Assembly: GCA_013399695.1 (NCBI GenBank)
Contig: VXAU01001826.1
Span: forward strand, 1,460,736 to 1,524,735
Reading direction: 5' to 3'
Length of the DNA stretch: 64,000 nucleotides
DNA from: Formicarius rufipectus
Taxonomy: Eukaryota > Chordata > Aves > Passeriformes > Formicariidae
Positions within the stretch are counted from its first letter, which is position 1. Each line of letters begins with the position of its first letter. Shown here piece by piece: positions 13,301 to 25,694 of this stretch. The notes beneath the pieces are model-generated. The model saw nothing but the letters and a program-made list of their open reading frames with translations, was not told the DNA's origin and did no database searches. A program made the translations under genes and the position numbers.

Positions 13301-14196
13301 CTGACTTTCTGACAGAAGGAATGGAATTGTTTGGAAGATGTTGTGTTCTGCAAGAATCTCCAAGCACCAGTCTTTCAAGGACTCATTACCAGTAAAATGT
13401 AATCACTCTCAAAGTGAGAACAAAGTAAAACTATCAGCTGTCAGCTAGACGAAGGAGGAAAGGAACAAAAAAAAACTTAGTGGGTAGTAGATAATTAATC
13501 TGTAAGGTGCTACAAACTGCACTTAGTCCTTGTAGTGTCTAGAGAGAAAAAGGTATCATCCACAATCATACATATTCCTCTGTTTTTCTAACCAGAGGGT
13601 TGTTTAGACCTTGCCTCTTTGAAGATTTGTTCACATATTTAGTCTTACTGACTTACTCAAACACTAAAATGAAGGATGTAGGTCAATCTTTGCACAAGCA
13701 AGATGTGTACCTCTACCCATCCCCCCCCNGTGTGTAGACTTGCTTGGAAGGTTTTCTGAACTGCGTCTCCCTCTGATACTCCCGATTATAAGGATTGTGA
13801 TGGATACACATCATTTTAATTGAGTTATCTGAAGTGATTTACAGTGAGCCAAACTTCTTTGTTCCAGTACCTAAGTTTTCAAGAGGAAAAAAAAAGTCTC
13901 ACTTGTGAAAAAAAACCCATAGTCATTTTAGTGAGAAAAAATTATAAAAATCTGCTTTGATTAAAAAATCCAAAGCATTTTCTAATTCAGATACTAATTT
14001 TCTATATTTTAACCTCATAATTAGGGAGGTTCTGCAGTAAACCTTTTCCTTTCCACTCCTGTTATTTCAACTATTCATGTAATTTAACAATAACAAACTG
14101 AAACATTACAATGTGGGGTGAGGAGAGGCAGCTTTTTAATACCATTTGGTTGTTTGCCAAAGATTTTGCAAGTGTTCTGTTAGGACATATTACTAC
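10301..14196. other. Unique sequence, no gene recognised
   Basis: A+T-rich DNA with short open runs (98 codons at 10322-10618, 89 codons at 12723-12992) that match nothing recognisable. No transposon terminus or RNA gene was found. Confidence 0.55.
13721..13729. other. C run ending in a single ambiguous base (N)
   Basis: Eight C residues are followed by one N at 13729. A single N at the end of a homopolymer is a sequencing or assembly ambiguity, not biology. Confidence 0.9.
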
Positions 14197-14226
14197 AGCA
14201 TATATGCTACATTATATATATATATA
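14197..14226. repeat. Short palindrome plus (TA)n microsatellite
   Basis: A perfect 12-bp palindrome (agcatatatgct, 14197-14208) lies directly beside a short TA dinucleotide run (14213-14226). Confidence 0.7.
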
Positions 14227-15220
14227 CAGCATATTCATACAACATGTTTAAACTTTTCAGTTATAAATTTCTTGTAGGTCTAGATTTGCCTGGGAAAGCA
14301 AACCTGCACAACCTGCCCTTTTCCTTCTTACGTGGCAAGACTGATGTAGCTTTTGTCAGGTTGGGGAATCTCAAAGACAAGGTCAGCACTCCACAGTGGC
14401 TTGCAAATGGGTGTGTTTAGAGGGGAACAGGAGAAATTCAGAGAGAAAAGCTGAATGGTTTTTGTGAGATGAAAAGAAAGAAAAGTGATGTAAGAGATCA
14501 AAACATGTTGATTCAATTCTATAATTTGTCCTCACTGTCAATACAGGTGACAGTTCACCAGTCAAGTTCTTTCTGCTTGCCTTTCTCCCAAACAGAGAGG
14601 AAGGAAGGGGAATGGGGAAAGAAAGCAGTTCTCAGATCTACCTAATTGTTTTCATCTTACAAGCAGAATTCAAGTTGGGAGTATTTGGAACAGCTGAGTG
14701 ACATGTTCCCTGCCTGTCTTCTTCTTCCTTTTTTTTTTTTTTTTTCCCCTTGCAAGTGGTTGTAGTGAACTCTGTTAAATATGGATGTTTATCATACAAT
14801 GAATTTTGGATTTTTGTCATCAAACATAAGGCAAGTTCTTTAAGATGCTTTTCTTGATAAGAAATGACAAAAAGTGTCAATGGGAATACTTCTGTGATCC
14901 TTTATGTGTTCCTGCTTGAAGTATTTGATCAGTGAAATTGCAGTTGAGAACTGCCAGTAGCAATGTACTTCATTGTTTGTTTCTCAATGAGTTTCTACAT
15001 GCACCTACTACTACAGAATGGAGTTTTCCTTCTTATGTCCTTTCCCAAGACTTAAAAAAAAAAAAAAAGGCAAAAAAAGCTTCCCACATTAAGTTCAAGA
15101 TGAAAGTTGTCCATATGGAGACTGGTGCATGCTTTCTTAATTTCCTGTTCCTACTGGTCTCTCTGAACTTTTTGATGATATAAAGCATGGCCAAATTTTC
15201 ATTTGGAGTAATTTGGGGTC
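14227..15220. other. Unique sequence with two homopolymer runs
   Basis: A T run of about 17 (14729-14745) and an A run of about 15 (15054-15068) are the only structures seen. Open frames that cross them encode poly-lysine artefacts. No gene is called. Confidence 0.55.
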
Positions 15221-15449
15221 TAGAGTAGTTAGAGTTGGAAAGGACATTTAATGATCATCTAATCCTACCTCCCTGCAATGAGCTGGAACATATTGAATTA
15301 GACCAGGTGGCTCAGAGCCCAGTCCAAACTGACCTTGAATGTTTCCATGGATGTGGCATTTACCACCTCTCTGTGGTAGATGTGCTAGTGTTTTACTTCC
15401 ATCACTTTATAGAAATTTCGTCCTTATATCAAGTCTGAATTGGCCTCTT

Positions 15450-15536
15450 GGGGATGGTCCTGTGCAGGGCTAGGAGATGGACTTAATGCTTCCTTGTGGG
15501 CCCCTTCCAACTCAACATATTCTGTGATTCTGTGAC
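15450..15536 (+). mobile_element. Nested CR1 3' end, plus strand
   Basis: About 87 bp correspond to a CR1 3' terminus on the plus strand: 'tgtgcagggctagga', then a 'ggccccttccaactca' block, then ATTCTGTG-type tail units ending near 15536. Sequence on both sides belongs to the minus-strand CR1 (left 'aagtctgaat...', right 'tttaatttaaaaacatta...'), and the two flanks join into a continuous CR1 UTR when this piece is ignored. It is therefore a younger, severely 5'-truncated insertion. It encodes nothing. Confidence 0.85.
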
Positions 15537-15653
15537 CCTGTTTAATTTAAAAACATTATCCCCTGTTTTGTTGCTACAGACCCTACTAAAAAGTCCAGTG
15601 GCATCTTTCTTAGGTGCCTGCTCTAAGTGTTAAAAGTCTGCAATTAGGTGTTC

Positions 15654-16232
15654 CTATAGCCTGTTCTCCAGACTGAACACCACCAATTCTCTCAGCCTTT
15701 CCTCAGAGGAAAGATGTTCCAGCCTTCTGATCAACTTTGTGGCCCTCTTCTGGCCCCACTCCAACAAAATCACCTTCCGTGCCCTGCTGGTCACACTTCT
15801 TCTAAGGCAGCCCAGGACACAATTGGCTTTCAGAGCTGCAAGTGCACATTGCTGGCTCTTGTCCAGCCTCTCACCCACCAGTATCCCCAAGTCCTTCTTT
15901 GCAGGGATGCTCTCAGTCCTTTCATCCCCTAGCCTGTATTGATACTGGGGTTTGCCCTGACCCAGGTGCAGCACCTTGCACTTGGCCTTGTTAAATTTCA
16001 TGAGGCTCTCATAGGCCTGCCTCTCAAGCCTGTCCAGGTCCCTCTGGATGGTACCCCTTCGCTTGAGCATGTTGACTATACCACACAGCTTGGAGTCAGC
16101 TGCAGAATTGCTGAGGGTACACTTGTTCCCACTGTCTATAATGAAGATATTAAACACTGCTGGTCCCAAGACAGAGCCCTGAAGGATATCACTTGTCACT
16201 GATCTCCATCTGGTCATTGAGCCGTTGACCAC
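15654..16232 (-). pseudogene. CR1 reverse transcriptase fragment (ORF2-type), broken
   Basis: The 192-codon minus-strand open run encodes the RT palm and thumb end of a CR1 polyprotein. It begins with the 'QGSVLGP' type motif (about residue 19-25), then the region where CR1 normally has F/YADD, then 'KCKVLHLGQG' and 'KKDLGILVGERLD', and ends in 'EERLRELVVFSLE'. The catalytic FADD box is degraded to SAAD, so one of the two metal-binding Asp residues is lost. Sequence for the 'LYS.LVRPHLEYC' block that normally follows 'VIL' is deleted in frame near 15766, joining 'KVILL' to 'EWGQKRATK'. A TAG at 15654-15656 ends the frame where intact elements continue. The first codon is GTG within an already truncated domain, so it is not a real start. 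Confidence 0.93.
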
Positions 16233-16283
16233 TACTCTCTGTTTAGGATATTAGTCTTATAAAGGCTGGAAATTATGATATTT

Positions 16284-16386
16284 TAAAAAACCCAACAACA
16301 ACAACAACCAAACAAAAACAAAAACAAACAAAAAACACCCAAACAAACAAACAAAAAACAACAAAAAGAAACCAAACCCCCAAACA
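16284..16386. repeat. (CAA)n/(CAAA)n A-rich simple repeat
   Basis: A run of CAA and CAAA units with short A tracts begins about 40 bp beyond the 5'-truncated end of the CR1 copy. No target-site duplication linking the two is evident. Confidence 0.9.
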
Positions 16387-17160
16387 GACCTCTATTTACA
16401 AAAGAAGGGCCCAATAATGTATTTTTATGCCTACTGTTTTACATCTTTCCTGAGTAAGCTGTAAACATATCTTTTCATCGGAAATTCCTATTCTGTGAGA
16501 TGCCCTCCAATCTCCTTTATCCAAAATAGTAATACCTTTGTCTAAAAATGAAAATTTGATTTCTAGGTATCTTTCTTCCCTCCATAATGGAAAGACCCTC
16601 AAGTATAATACCAAGCCTACTATTGTTTGCTGTATCAGTTCCAGATGTTAATTTGATTTCCTGTAAGAGGAGATGAATATATTGATTCTGCAATGAAGTC
16701 AGGGGAGAAAGAAAATAAAAAAGAAAAAAGGAGAAAGCCTGATCAGTGCTTTAAAGAGAGTAACGTCAATGGAAAATATTGAATTGGTTCTACAGTATGA
16801 GTCTTGGATGTAAAATGTTGCTCTAGCACAGGATCCTGACTTTCTCTGGTTTTCTGGCTGGTCACAGATGTTGTTTCTTCCACCTGTTTGAAGACAATTG
16901 TGCAACTGGGACCATGGAATGACGTCCAGTTGCCTTTTTTAGAATATGAATAGAACGTTTGAAATTGGCTGTGCTGAACAGTTTGGGGCTGAATCACTCT
17001 GTAGACTTGCCAGAGAAAGCATTTAACTGATGGACATGAGCCAAAGCCCACTGAATCTCACAGCAAGGCTCTTTTTGGCTTTGGTAGGTTGTGGCTTATG
17101 AATCTGTATGAATGGCAGCTTCTCTGGAGTTACTGAAAAAACTCAGAATTTTTAATTTCT
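16387..17160. other. Unique sequence, no gene recognised
   Basis: Minus-strand open runs at 16396-16614 and 16743-17051 show no recognisable domain. No repeat was seen. Confidence 0.5.
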
Positions 17161-17288
17161 GGGGTTTTTTGTTTGGTTGGTTGGTTGATTGTTTTTTGTT
17201 TGTTTTTTATTGTTTTTGTTTGTTTTGTTTTGGTTGGTTGATTGGTTTGTGTTTGTTGTTATTGTTTTGCTTTGTTGGTTTTTTTTCA
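17161..17288. repeat. T/G-rich low-complexity tract (TTGG/TTTG)
   Basis: Mixed TTGG and TTTG units over about 128 bp. The 129-codon plus-strand frame at 17112-17501 owes its hydrophobic F/C/L-rich segment to this tract and is not a gene. Confidence 0.9.
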
Positions 17289-20200
17289 AAGTATTTCGCC
17301 TGTATTTTTCAGTTTGAACCACTGCTGCCTGGTTCTGCTCTTCCTGCCTCTGAATGGGATGTTAGGGTCGATGGTAACATGTTTGTTCTATCATGCAAAA
17401 GTCAGGGGAAAGAAGCCATTTCAGAGGTCAGCTGCATGAATCACTCTGTACCCACTGTCTGCTTTTACTTGCTTTTAATTTCTGAATGTGTGCTATTTTG
17501 AAGCACCTCAAATACTGTCAGACTTCAAGCTATTTTGGACATGAGCATGTCATTTCCCTTCCTTCTGCTGCAAGCACAGTTGGATCCTGCAGGCATTTCC
17601 CATAACAGGCCTCAGTTATCAACAGCAGGAGTTTCGGTGTATTTCCCTTTGCAAAGACTTTTGTTGCCAGATGGGAACTGTTAGTTGTTTATACCAGACT
17701 ATGAGTAATACCCTTTTGCTAGCACTGTATACCAGGTTGCTTTTTTTTATATTTATTCCTTCTGTTGTTATACAATGTTAGCTTTGCAAGTTGCAAAGAG
17801 CAATCTTTTCCCCTCAGGTGTCCTTTTTTTGGTGCCTTTTTATTTATTTTTTTTAAAAGATTTTCCCCCCAGTTTTAAAGGTAAAAATAATAAATACCAA
17901 TAGAAAAATTAACAACCATCTTAGAGGCTTTTCCCACTCTGCTACTTACTGCTGTGAATAGATTTTAAACTTAGATTAGATGTTAAACACTTTCAGGTTT
18001 CTCAGATGCCCATTTTTGTTGAGTCTTCTTTATATCTGTTACAGGACCTTACTTTCATGCTGTTTTCCTTGGTTTTGTGGGGTGCAACTTAACTTTTACC
18101 AGTTCCCAACATTTCTGTTAATATTGGAATGAGCCCTTTCTCTGCAGATCTTACTCCAGCATAACTCAGAAAATAAGACCTTATCCTGTGGGCCATTGAG
18201 CATACTCTATGAGAAGAACCATCAACCCATTCTTATTCTGAATAATTACTCTGAAGTCATAACTAGATAATGAAGACTATCCATGACAACTTCAGTGTCT
18301 CTTTCATTCTTTTTCATTTCACAGATAGATGAAAGTTTTTATTCTTTCATCTACTTGCTTACCAAGTCTTTTTTTCTATTTTATTCTCTCAAAGTTGGCT
18401 TTAGCATGACTGTATAGACTGTCTATAAGGCACTACACATTGCTTTAACTGTGGAGACACTTTCAGAGCCAAATTATCATACTTGTGCTACATTTCTACA
18501 TAGAAGATGGACAGCCTATGTCTGCCTTATGTTTCCTCATGTTTCTGCTTGCACACAGATATATAAAAGTCTGCTCCCAGGAAATGTCTCAATTTCACAT
18601 GGTTCCCCCAGGATTTATGGATCAGACTCCCTGTAGACTTGCTAGGATATGTTTTTTTGATATTCCACACTGGCTAACACAAGATTGCCTCTTTCGTAAG
18701 CTTATGGCCTGGTGCACGTTTTCCGCCAGGTCTACACGCCCCATTTCAGGGAATTAGAGCCTCTCTGGATTGCTCTTGCTTATTTCAGTTATCTTTCACA
18801 AGCTTCTTTAAAAAACCCCTTAACCCTAAATATATGGGTCACATCTGCACTGTGAACTCTACAGTGACAGTTATCTTAGCAGAAACTTAGCAGAACTTCT
18901 GATCAGAGCCTAATTAAAGGCCCTTTTGCCTTTAGCCACTACTTTGAAGCCTCCCCCTACTTAGGACTGTGGGGGGCAGGTTGTGAGAACATACAAAGAA
19001 ACAGATGACTTGTTAAGACTCTGCCTTCCCCCTAGCAATAATTCAGCCATGAAAAAAAAAATAAAGGAAAAATATGCCCTCAGGTATGTTTTCTTTTAAG
19101 CATATATTCAGGTCCCATGAAAATACTTATCTGTAAATAAGCAGCTGGGTTTAGTCTTGTTTCTCAAGGTTATCTGGTTGCAGGGTATAGCATGCACTTT
19201 GTAATAAGTGAAAAACAAGTTTAATCACTGAAATTGTGTTATTTTCATCTGCAATAATATGCAAGATCAAGGTAACAACTCTGTTGCCAGCTGGAGCTGC
19301 GGGGTAAATGGCTGCTGCTGGTTTTCCCTGTAGACAACAGTAAAGAACACATTTTATGTCAAAGTAATTGCACTAACAGGTGCCGTTGAGCAACTGTGTT
19401 TTGGTTGCGACACTGTTGTGGCTCATTGCTTACCGCAAATGTTTATACATATAAAAAATTCAGTTCTGCTTTTAAATTCCTACTTAACTGTCAAGAAAGA
19501 ATGGGGTAAACAAGGGTGAAGCAATAACTACAGTTTAAAAGCTGGAAAGTCTCCTTCCCATTTCTGGTGGGTGAACACCACTGTCCTATCAACAAGTCCT
19601 TCCTCAGGCATTTATCACAGCAACTGTAAACTGGCATCCAGTGGTGGCAACATTAAGACCTGCAAGAACCAGATGAGATGTTTGCAATGGCATTCATGCT
19701 GATATGGTTATGTGACATATTTAGGGAACAATATAATTTCATGCACCAAACTCTCAATGCTGAGGTCTTCACCTGCAGCGGACACCCTTCCTGCCTGCCC
19801 ACCTCATGAGCTATACCACAGGGTTTGACTGCTGCTGCTGCTGGAAGGGCAGTCACTGCAAGGCGCAGAAAAAGGAGGGATGGCAGCACAGCACCTGGGT
19901 GCCCACATTATTTAAGGAGTACAGAAACAGTGATAAGTTTGGAGAAGGTTCCTCCTAGTTCTGTGAATCCATGTAAGCTACCTTACTAAAACCATTACCT
20001 GCTTTATGTCAGGTTCATGACAATGTTAAATTTGAACTTTTCAAGGCTGTGAACAGGTGGGGAGAAGGACACTCCAAATAAGTGTATGAGCTGAAATATT
20101 CCATGTCTGAGCTGAAAACCTTGTGTGAGGTGCTCCAAGGGTGTGTTAACATGTTTGTATGTATATACACTGATGTAATAGGGACAGATACAAGATCTCC

Positions 20201-23200
20201 AAAAGATGAATTAGCCAAATCAAACTTTAATGGGACTAGTGTCTTTAGCTGTCTTCTTAGTGTCCCCCTAAAACCAATACACACCTCATGCTGTCTAATC
20301 CAGATGCCTCTTTCAAAATTAGAGAGCATCATTTTTTTGCAAGACAAACATTTGTCCTTGCATCCTGCCAAATGCATCCAGTCTAAAAGACATCAGCTCC
20401 TTGTAACAACACACTGAGACCAGTCTGGAGTCAGAGAAGGAATCCAACATTGTGCCTTTTTTGTCTAGCACCTGCACCTGTCTGTCTTGATACATTTTGT
20501 GCTTACAGTCTCCATGCTTTGTTGCCCTGCCTTAATTTCTTCCTCAAGGTTTTGTTCTGGCTCTTCTTATGGCTTCTGCAAGGACTGCACTGTTGGACTA
20601 GACCTCCTTCCCATGCTTTCTTCAGCATCCATCTTTTCTGACTTTTCCTTCCGAGAGGACACTGTGTTTGCTCACTTATGGAGGTTCCTCTCAATACTCC
20701 TACTGCACTCTTTCCTCCATCCATACTCACTAACCTTATTTTGCTAAGCTTTTCAATCTTTCAAAATTCTTTTCACTCTAAAGTTTTAGAGCCAAATCCT
20801 CCTCAATATCTTAATTTGCGCTTCACCATTGCTGCACTGAATGTACACGTTCCTGTTCTGAGCCAATTTCAAGGCAAATGTACATACTGGTACTAAACTT
20901 CAGTGAATGTGGTTTAAGATAATTCATGTTACTTCACATTTTCTGGGCTTAAAATGTGCTCACAGTAATGAAGGAAGTATAAACCCTAATTCTACTTTTT
21001 GGCGACCTGAGATTTCCCTGTTCTCATTCCCTTCACTTTTAATTCCTCCTCTCTATGACTAGTAATTTTCTTTTCTTTTGGACTGGTGTAATACCCTCAC
21101 TGCTATGCAGGTATCTTTCTGAATTGATTATTTAGCTCAGTTTTGAAGATGGAACTGAATTAATCCACAGCTTCTTCATGTTATACTCTCACAGTTTGAT
21201 TCACCAGAACAATGCATGACTATTCTGTCCTAACCTAACATTAAGATAATGTCACAGAGGCTTCCAGGAGGATTCATCCTGCCTCCATCACAGACTATTG
21301 TAAAACATCTTCATGTCCTTGGCTGTAAGCTCCCATTCCCAACCCCTTTACTTTCATGCTTGTGAGAATGAAGAACACTTGATATGGGGAAATACTTTTG
21401 GTTTGAGAAATACTTTTAATTTTTTTCCTGAGGAAATATCCCTGCACTTTTGCTAACAGCTGTTTATATGTATGAGAGTGGAGGAGTCACATTGCTCTTG
21501 TCTGCTTGGTGTCTTTGCTGCCCTTAGAGCACTCTGGTATGATGTTATAGACAGATTACCAGGTGTTATGTTCCCTTACACTGACACATCTAGAATGTGG
21601 TTGGGTACTCCTGGCAGAAACTGAGTTAGACTACTGATGGAAAACAGTTGAGAACCGCTTCCTATCAGGACAAAACTGCTGTAGCCAAAGGAGTACCAAG
21701 GTTGTTACTTACCTGCTCATGTCAGTGTTTCTGGCAGAAGACATGCTTCATCAGAGAATTGTAGTGTTTTTAAAGGGGATTTCTATGTTAGCACTCACTG
21801 AATCATTTAAGGGCAATATCAGGCTAAGAAGACCTCTGCTGTCTGATATAGTTTGAGTTCATAATTTTTAGGCACTTACATCTTTTTCTAGTTCTTATGA
21901 CTTCTCTTTCTTTCAGTTTTGTAGAGGGAATATAATGCTTCAGACTGGATTATTCATTGAACTTTTGAAAATTGTCTTCTACTATCAACCAGCATGATCT
22001 GGGAACCTGCTCTTGGATACCATTCTTGGGGCTGCAAAGTTGCCCTGGTCACAACAGCGAGGACGTCTCAGCTTGCAGCATGTGCAAAACTCATCAAACT
22101 CAAAGCCAGGCAAGTTCACGAGACATCAAAAAAAATTTAGATTTTCAGAAAAGCTTGCAAGACATTTGGATAAAACTAGAGGCTTGGAACTGGATAAGAA
22201 GGAATTGTATAAATCTGATCATTTAACACCAAATTTCATGGGAAGTTCTAAGGGATTATCTGAATGTGAAGCTCAAGCTTAAACTTGTGGACTGTGAGAC
22301 AATATGAAATGAAAATAAATCCAACCAACCAACCAAAAGAAGGATCATACATTTAGGGCAGAATAAGCTGTTTCAGACCCTTATTGCACTTCTCCATACC
22401 AAGAGGGCTTGTTCTCTGCAACCCTGGGGTGGCAGTTGCCATCTCACTGCAGAGCACAACAGATGGTGAACAGATAAACTCTGCTCTGCTTTTGGTGAGT
22501 TTCTGGGCTTTCTTCTTTCTCCTAGTCACATGGCATTGGAGAAAAAATGACCTGATGAACGGGGAGCATTTTTGTCTATCATTTTGTTAAGCAAAATACC
22601 CACAAGATTATAACTCATCTGTTTTGTTGAAAATGCAGGTGAAGGACAAGAAGTGATTTATTTGGGTAAAGTCAAAGGGGAACTGTAACTTCCTGCATCA
22701 GGAAACCACCGTGTACAGAAAGAAGGTTGTAGGGTAAAATCTAAGATGGAGTTAGGACTACAGATGGTCAGAAGAATTGGGAGGGAGGGAGCAAGGCAGG
22801 TCTGAGTCAGATATGAACTGCTGCTTTTGGGGAGGCACCAGCTCTGGGATGGAAGCAGGGCAGGATGGGACACGGGTCCCCTGTGGGAGAGGCCCAGAGA
22901 ATGGGGTTTCTTCAGCCGATCAGGCAGCAGAGCACCCTTGGTGTTACCTGGTGCTACCTTGGTAGTTACCTACTCTTCACTTGTTTGGAGGCAGCAGTGG
23001 CTGTCATTGAGCTTGCTCCAGAACTGCTTCAAATGGCACCATTGCCACTGGTGCTCTCTGTCCCATTTCAGACCCTGATGAAAGGGTTGCTCTGTGCTGC
23101 CATATACCCACACTGTCCCCAAGAAGGCTTTCTGTCACAACTGAAACTGCAAAGGGGGAAAAATGCTCTTTTTGGTAAAAAAAAAAAAAAAAAAAGACCT

Positions 23201-25694
23201 AGACAAACAGTATCACATTTACTCCCTCAAATAATAATAAAAAATAATACTAGTGGAAAACCGCTTCTATTACCCGGATTTTGCCACCTGAGTTGAAATC
23301 CATCCAAAGATTACTTTTTTGGGGATTTTTTTGAGAGGAGAGATTATCTCACATGTCCTTCATTACTACTCATATCTCTGATCAGACTGCTTAGGAAAAA
23401 AAAGAGGTATTTTCACCATTTGTGACTTGGCTGTGCTGTCCCTGGGGCATATGCTTCTGTACTCTATATCTCCCCATCTGTGGGGCTGTATAGCATTGCT
23501 GGAAGTGTGGCAGTTGTGTTCAGCAAGGATGAATACTCTATCTCTCCCTGGCAACAGCTGTGGTTGCTGAGGGACTGTTGTTTGCTTTAAAACAATGGTG
23601 AGACTGGTGGTGCTGGTACAAGAGAATAGAAGGAGTGGGGGGATAGTCTGCCTGAAAGAAGATAGTTACTGTTTAACTTCACAGATTCACCTGCTGCACA
23701 CCTTCATGTAAGAAGTCTGCCATTTTCCTGAAAATGCTGTTGCTGGGATGGGAGGGGCTGCTTAAAGCCTGTTTCTCTCTTTCTGTCTGCAGGGTGAACA
23801 TGCACTATTTCCTCCTGGCAGTGCTCCTTTCCTGACTGCAAGGAGACATGTTTGCCTTTGCCCTTGACCCACACATGTCACTGTATTTTTGCAGCTTCTT
23901 CCAAAATTTCCTTGTATGGGGCAGGACTCAGTCCTTAATAAGGAATGGCTCAGCACTTTTTAGGCTTGTTCTTTAACTAAAAGAATATGGCCAACATTTC
24001 TGCCTGCAGACTGGAATGATAAAAGGATGACTCCAACATTTGGCTTGTGTCTGCCCATATCCACAAGATTTTTAAGAATCAGCTCCCAGTCAGGAACTAT
24101 TCAGATACTTAATGTTTAAACAGATGTGTTCCTATCAGTGTTCTTCCCCATGGCTTATTCCCACAAACTGTCTGCTTTCACTGTTGTGCAGAGTAGAAAC
24201 TCAAGCAGACAGTCAGCAGTCTGCCGGGAAAATATCAACTGGAGCAGCAACAGCCAGGTAACCTGGCATGATGCAATCTGTAGAAATTGCTCTGGGATGC
24301 TAATGTGGGGCTGGGCAGGGAGGGGAACAGCAGATGTATCGTCAAGATATTTAAAGTATAGATGACATTCAAAATTTTAAATTTTTTTCTTAAAACCTGA
24401 TCTGATATTCTGTTTCTTAAATTTTAAATTCCAGAAAAAGACATCCCTGAGCTCAGAAAAAGCCAAATAATTTTTCCATCTATGTTTAGAATAGCTGAAT
24501 ATTTCAGGGTTTTTTATTGATACGGCTACAATCTCATCTCCTTCTCCTTCCTCCTCCCCTCCTGCCAAGTGTGCAGTTACAGAGAGTGATGCCAGTCTGA
24601 TATGGTAGGTCTGATTCTGTGCTCTCGGGCAGTGATGTGTTAGGAGGAATGCTGTGAGCATCTGAGAGTCAGCAGTTAAAAGTTAAAAGCTGATGGACTA
24701 TGACTGGAGCTGGATTACGGTTCTTCCTGAAAACTGATAATGTAGAAAACAATGAACATAGATGTTAATTTCCTGGGAAAGAGGTAGGAGGTTTACACTT
24801 CCATACCCATAGATGTGAGAAAAAAGGTTCATCTGAAGTATGTGAACATCCAACAAAATCTTTTCCCCTTCACTCTTGCAAGTTCTCCTGCCAACTATGG
24901 GGGAACTCTTTGTCCCAGATACTGAGTGGGTGGATATTGCACACAGTGTTGTTTCAGAGCATTCATGCTCATATTTGCTCACAGCAGAATCAGTGGGGGT
25001 GATGGCAATATATGAAAGCAGCAGCAAGGAGTGCTGCAGTCCAGCACGGCTGCTTCTCATCAGGTGATGATATAAAAAACTGGAAGAATTCCCATTTTCT
25101 CATCTGCTTACACAAGAGAGAATGACAATCACATTTTATTCTTTGTACTTCTTTTAGCACAGATTAGCTTTAACTCTTCAACTGTACTTGAGCTCTTTGA
25201 GAGCTAGTTCATTTTTGATAAACAAACCACACTTTTTATCTTGATCGTGTCAATTTTCTATACTGATTGCTGGATTTAAAATGGTACAGGTCTCTGCATG
25301 AAAGAAAATGAGACAAAAGACATCTCAGATTTCATGGCTTTTTAGAGTAGAGCTAATATCAAATCCTTTAGCCAGCAAAACATATTAGTTCAAAACTCAG
25401 AGGACTAGAAAAAATTACTTTGCTTGATTAGCTTTAGCTGACATATCTGAAAACATCAAACAAGAATCAGTCTGCTTTTGAAATTTGTTTCCAGTTATGG
25501 AACATGACCTTCTTGATTCCCAGCAGCATCACATCCTAACTTAAAAGAGCTGCGCTTTCTTCTCACACCCACAAATATGCCCCTACAGACTCTGCTGTGT
25601 TGGATAACAGCACTGAAGAGCCCTACTGAAGTCCTGCATCCATGCTAAGAGGTATGGGGAGTCAGAATGATCTGGCAGAGACATAGAGAACAAG
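17289..25694. other. Long unique stretch, no gene recognised
   Basis: About 8.4 kb without a transposon or gene that I can support. Minor structures are a CTG run of about four units near 19830-19842, a short CCAA repeat at about 22321-22336 and an A19 run at 23177-23195. The longest frame (143 codons at 22865-23296) crosses the A19 run, giving poly-lysine, and shows no family signature. Region 22.7-23.1 kb is relatively G+C-rich. Confidence 0.55.

Larger units (their letters stand above)
15221..16241 (-). mobile_element. CR1 LINE retrotransposon, 5'-truncated, minus strand
   Basis: The plus strand reads as the reverse complement of an avian CR1. The 3' UTR lies at the low-coordinate end (about 15221-15445), and the C-terminal part of the reverse transcriptase frame extends to about 16241. 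The terminal 8-bp repeat units are almost lost, so the copy starts directly in the 'agttggaaaggac' part of the UTR. A plus-strand CR1 3' end has inserted at about 15450-15536, splitting this copy. About 80-90 bp of the expected coding sequence is missing at a junction near 15766. CR1 is the dominant avian non-LTR retrotransposon and inserts by target-primed reverse transcription. This copy is inactive, and its divergence suggests an old insertion. Confidence 0.95.

Noticed and set aside
17112..17501. 129-codon frame with an apparent membrane segment
   Set aside because: The hydrophobic part is the translation of the T/G simple repeat at 17161-17288.
22865..23296. 143-codon plus frame
   Set aside because: It reads through an A19 run, giving poly-lysine, and has no recognisable family.
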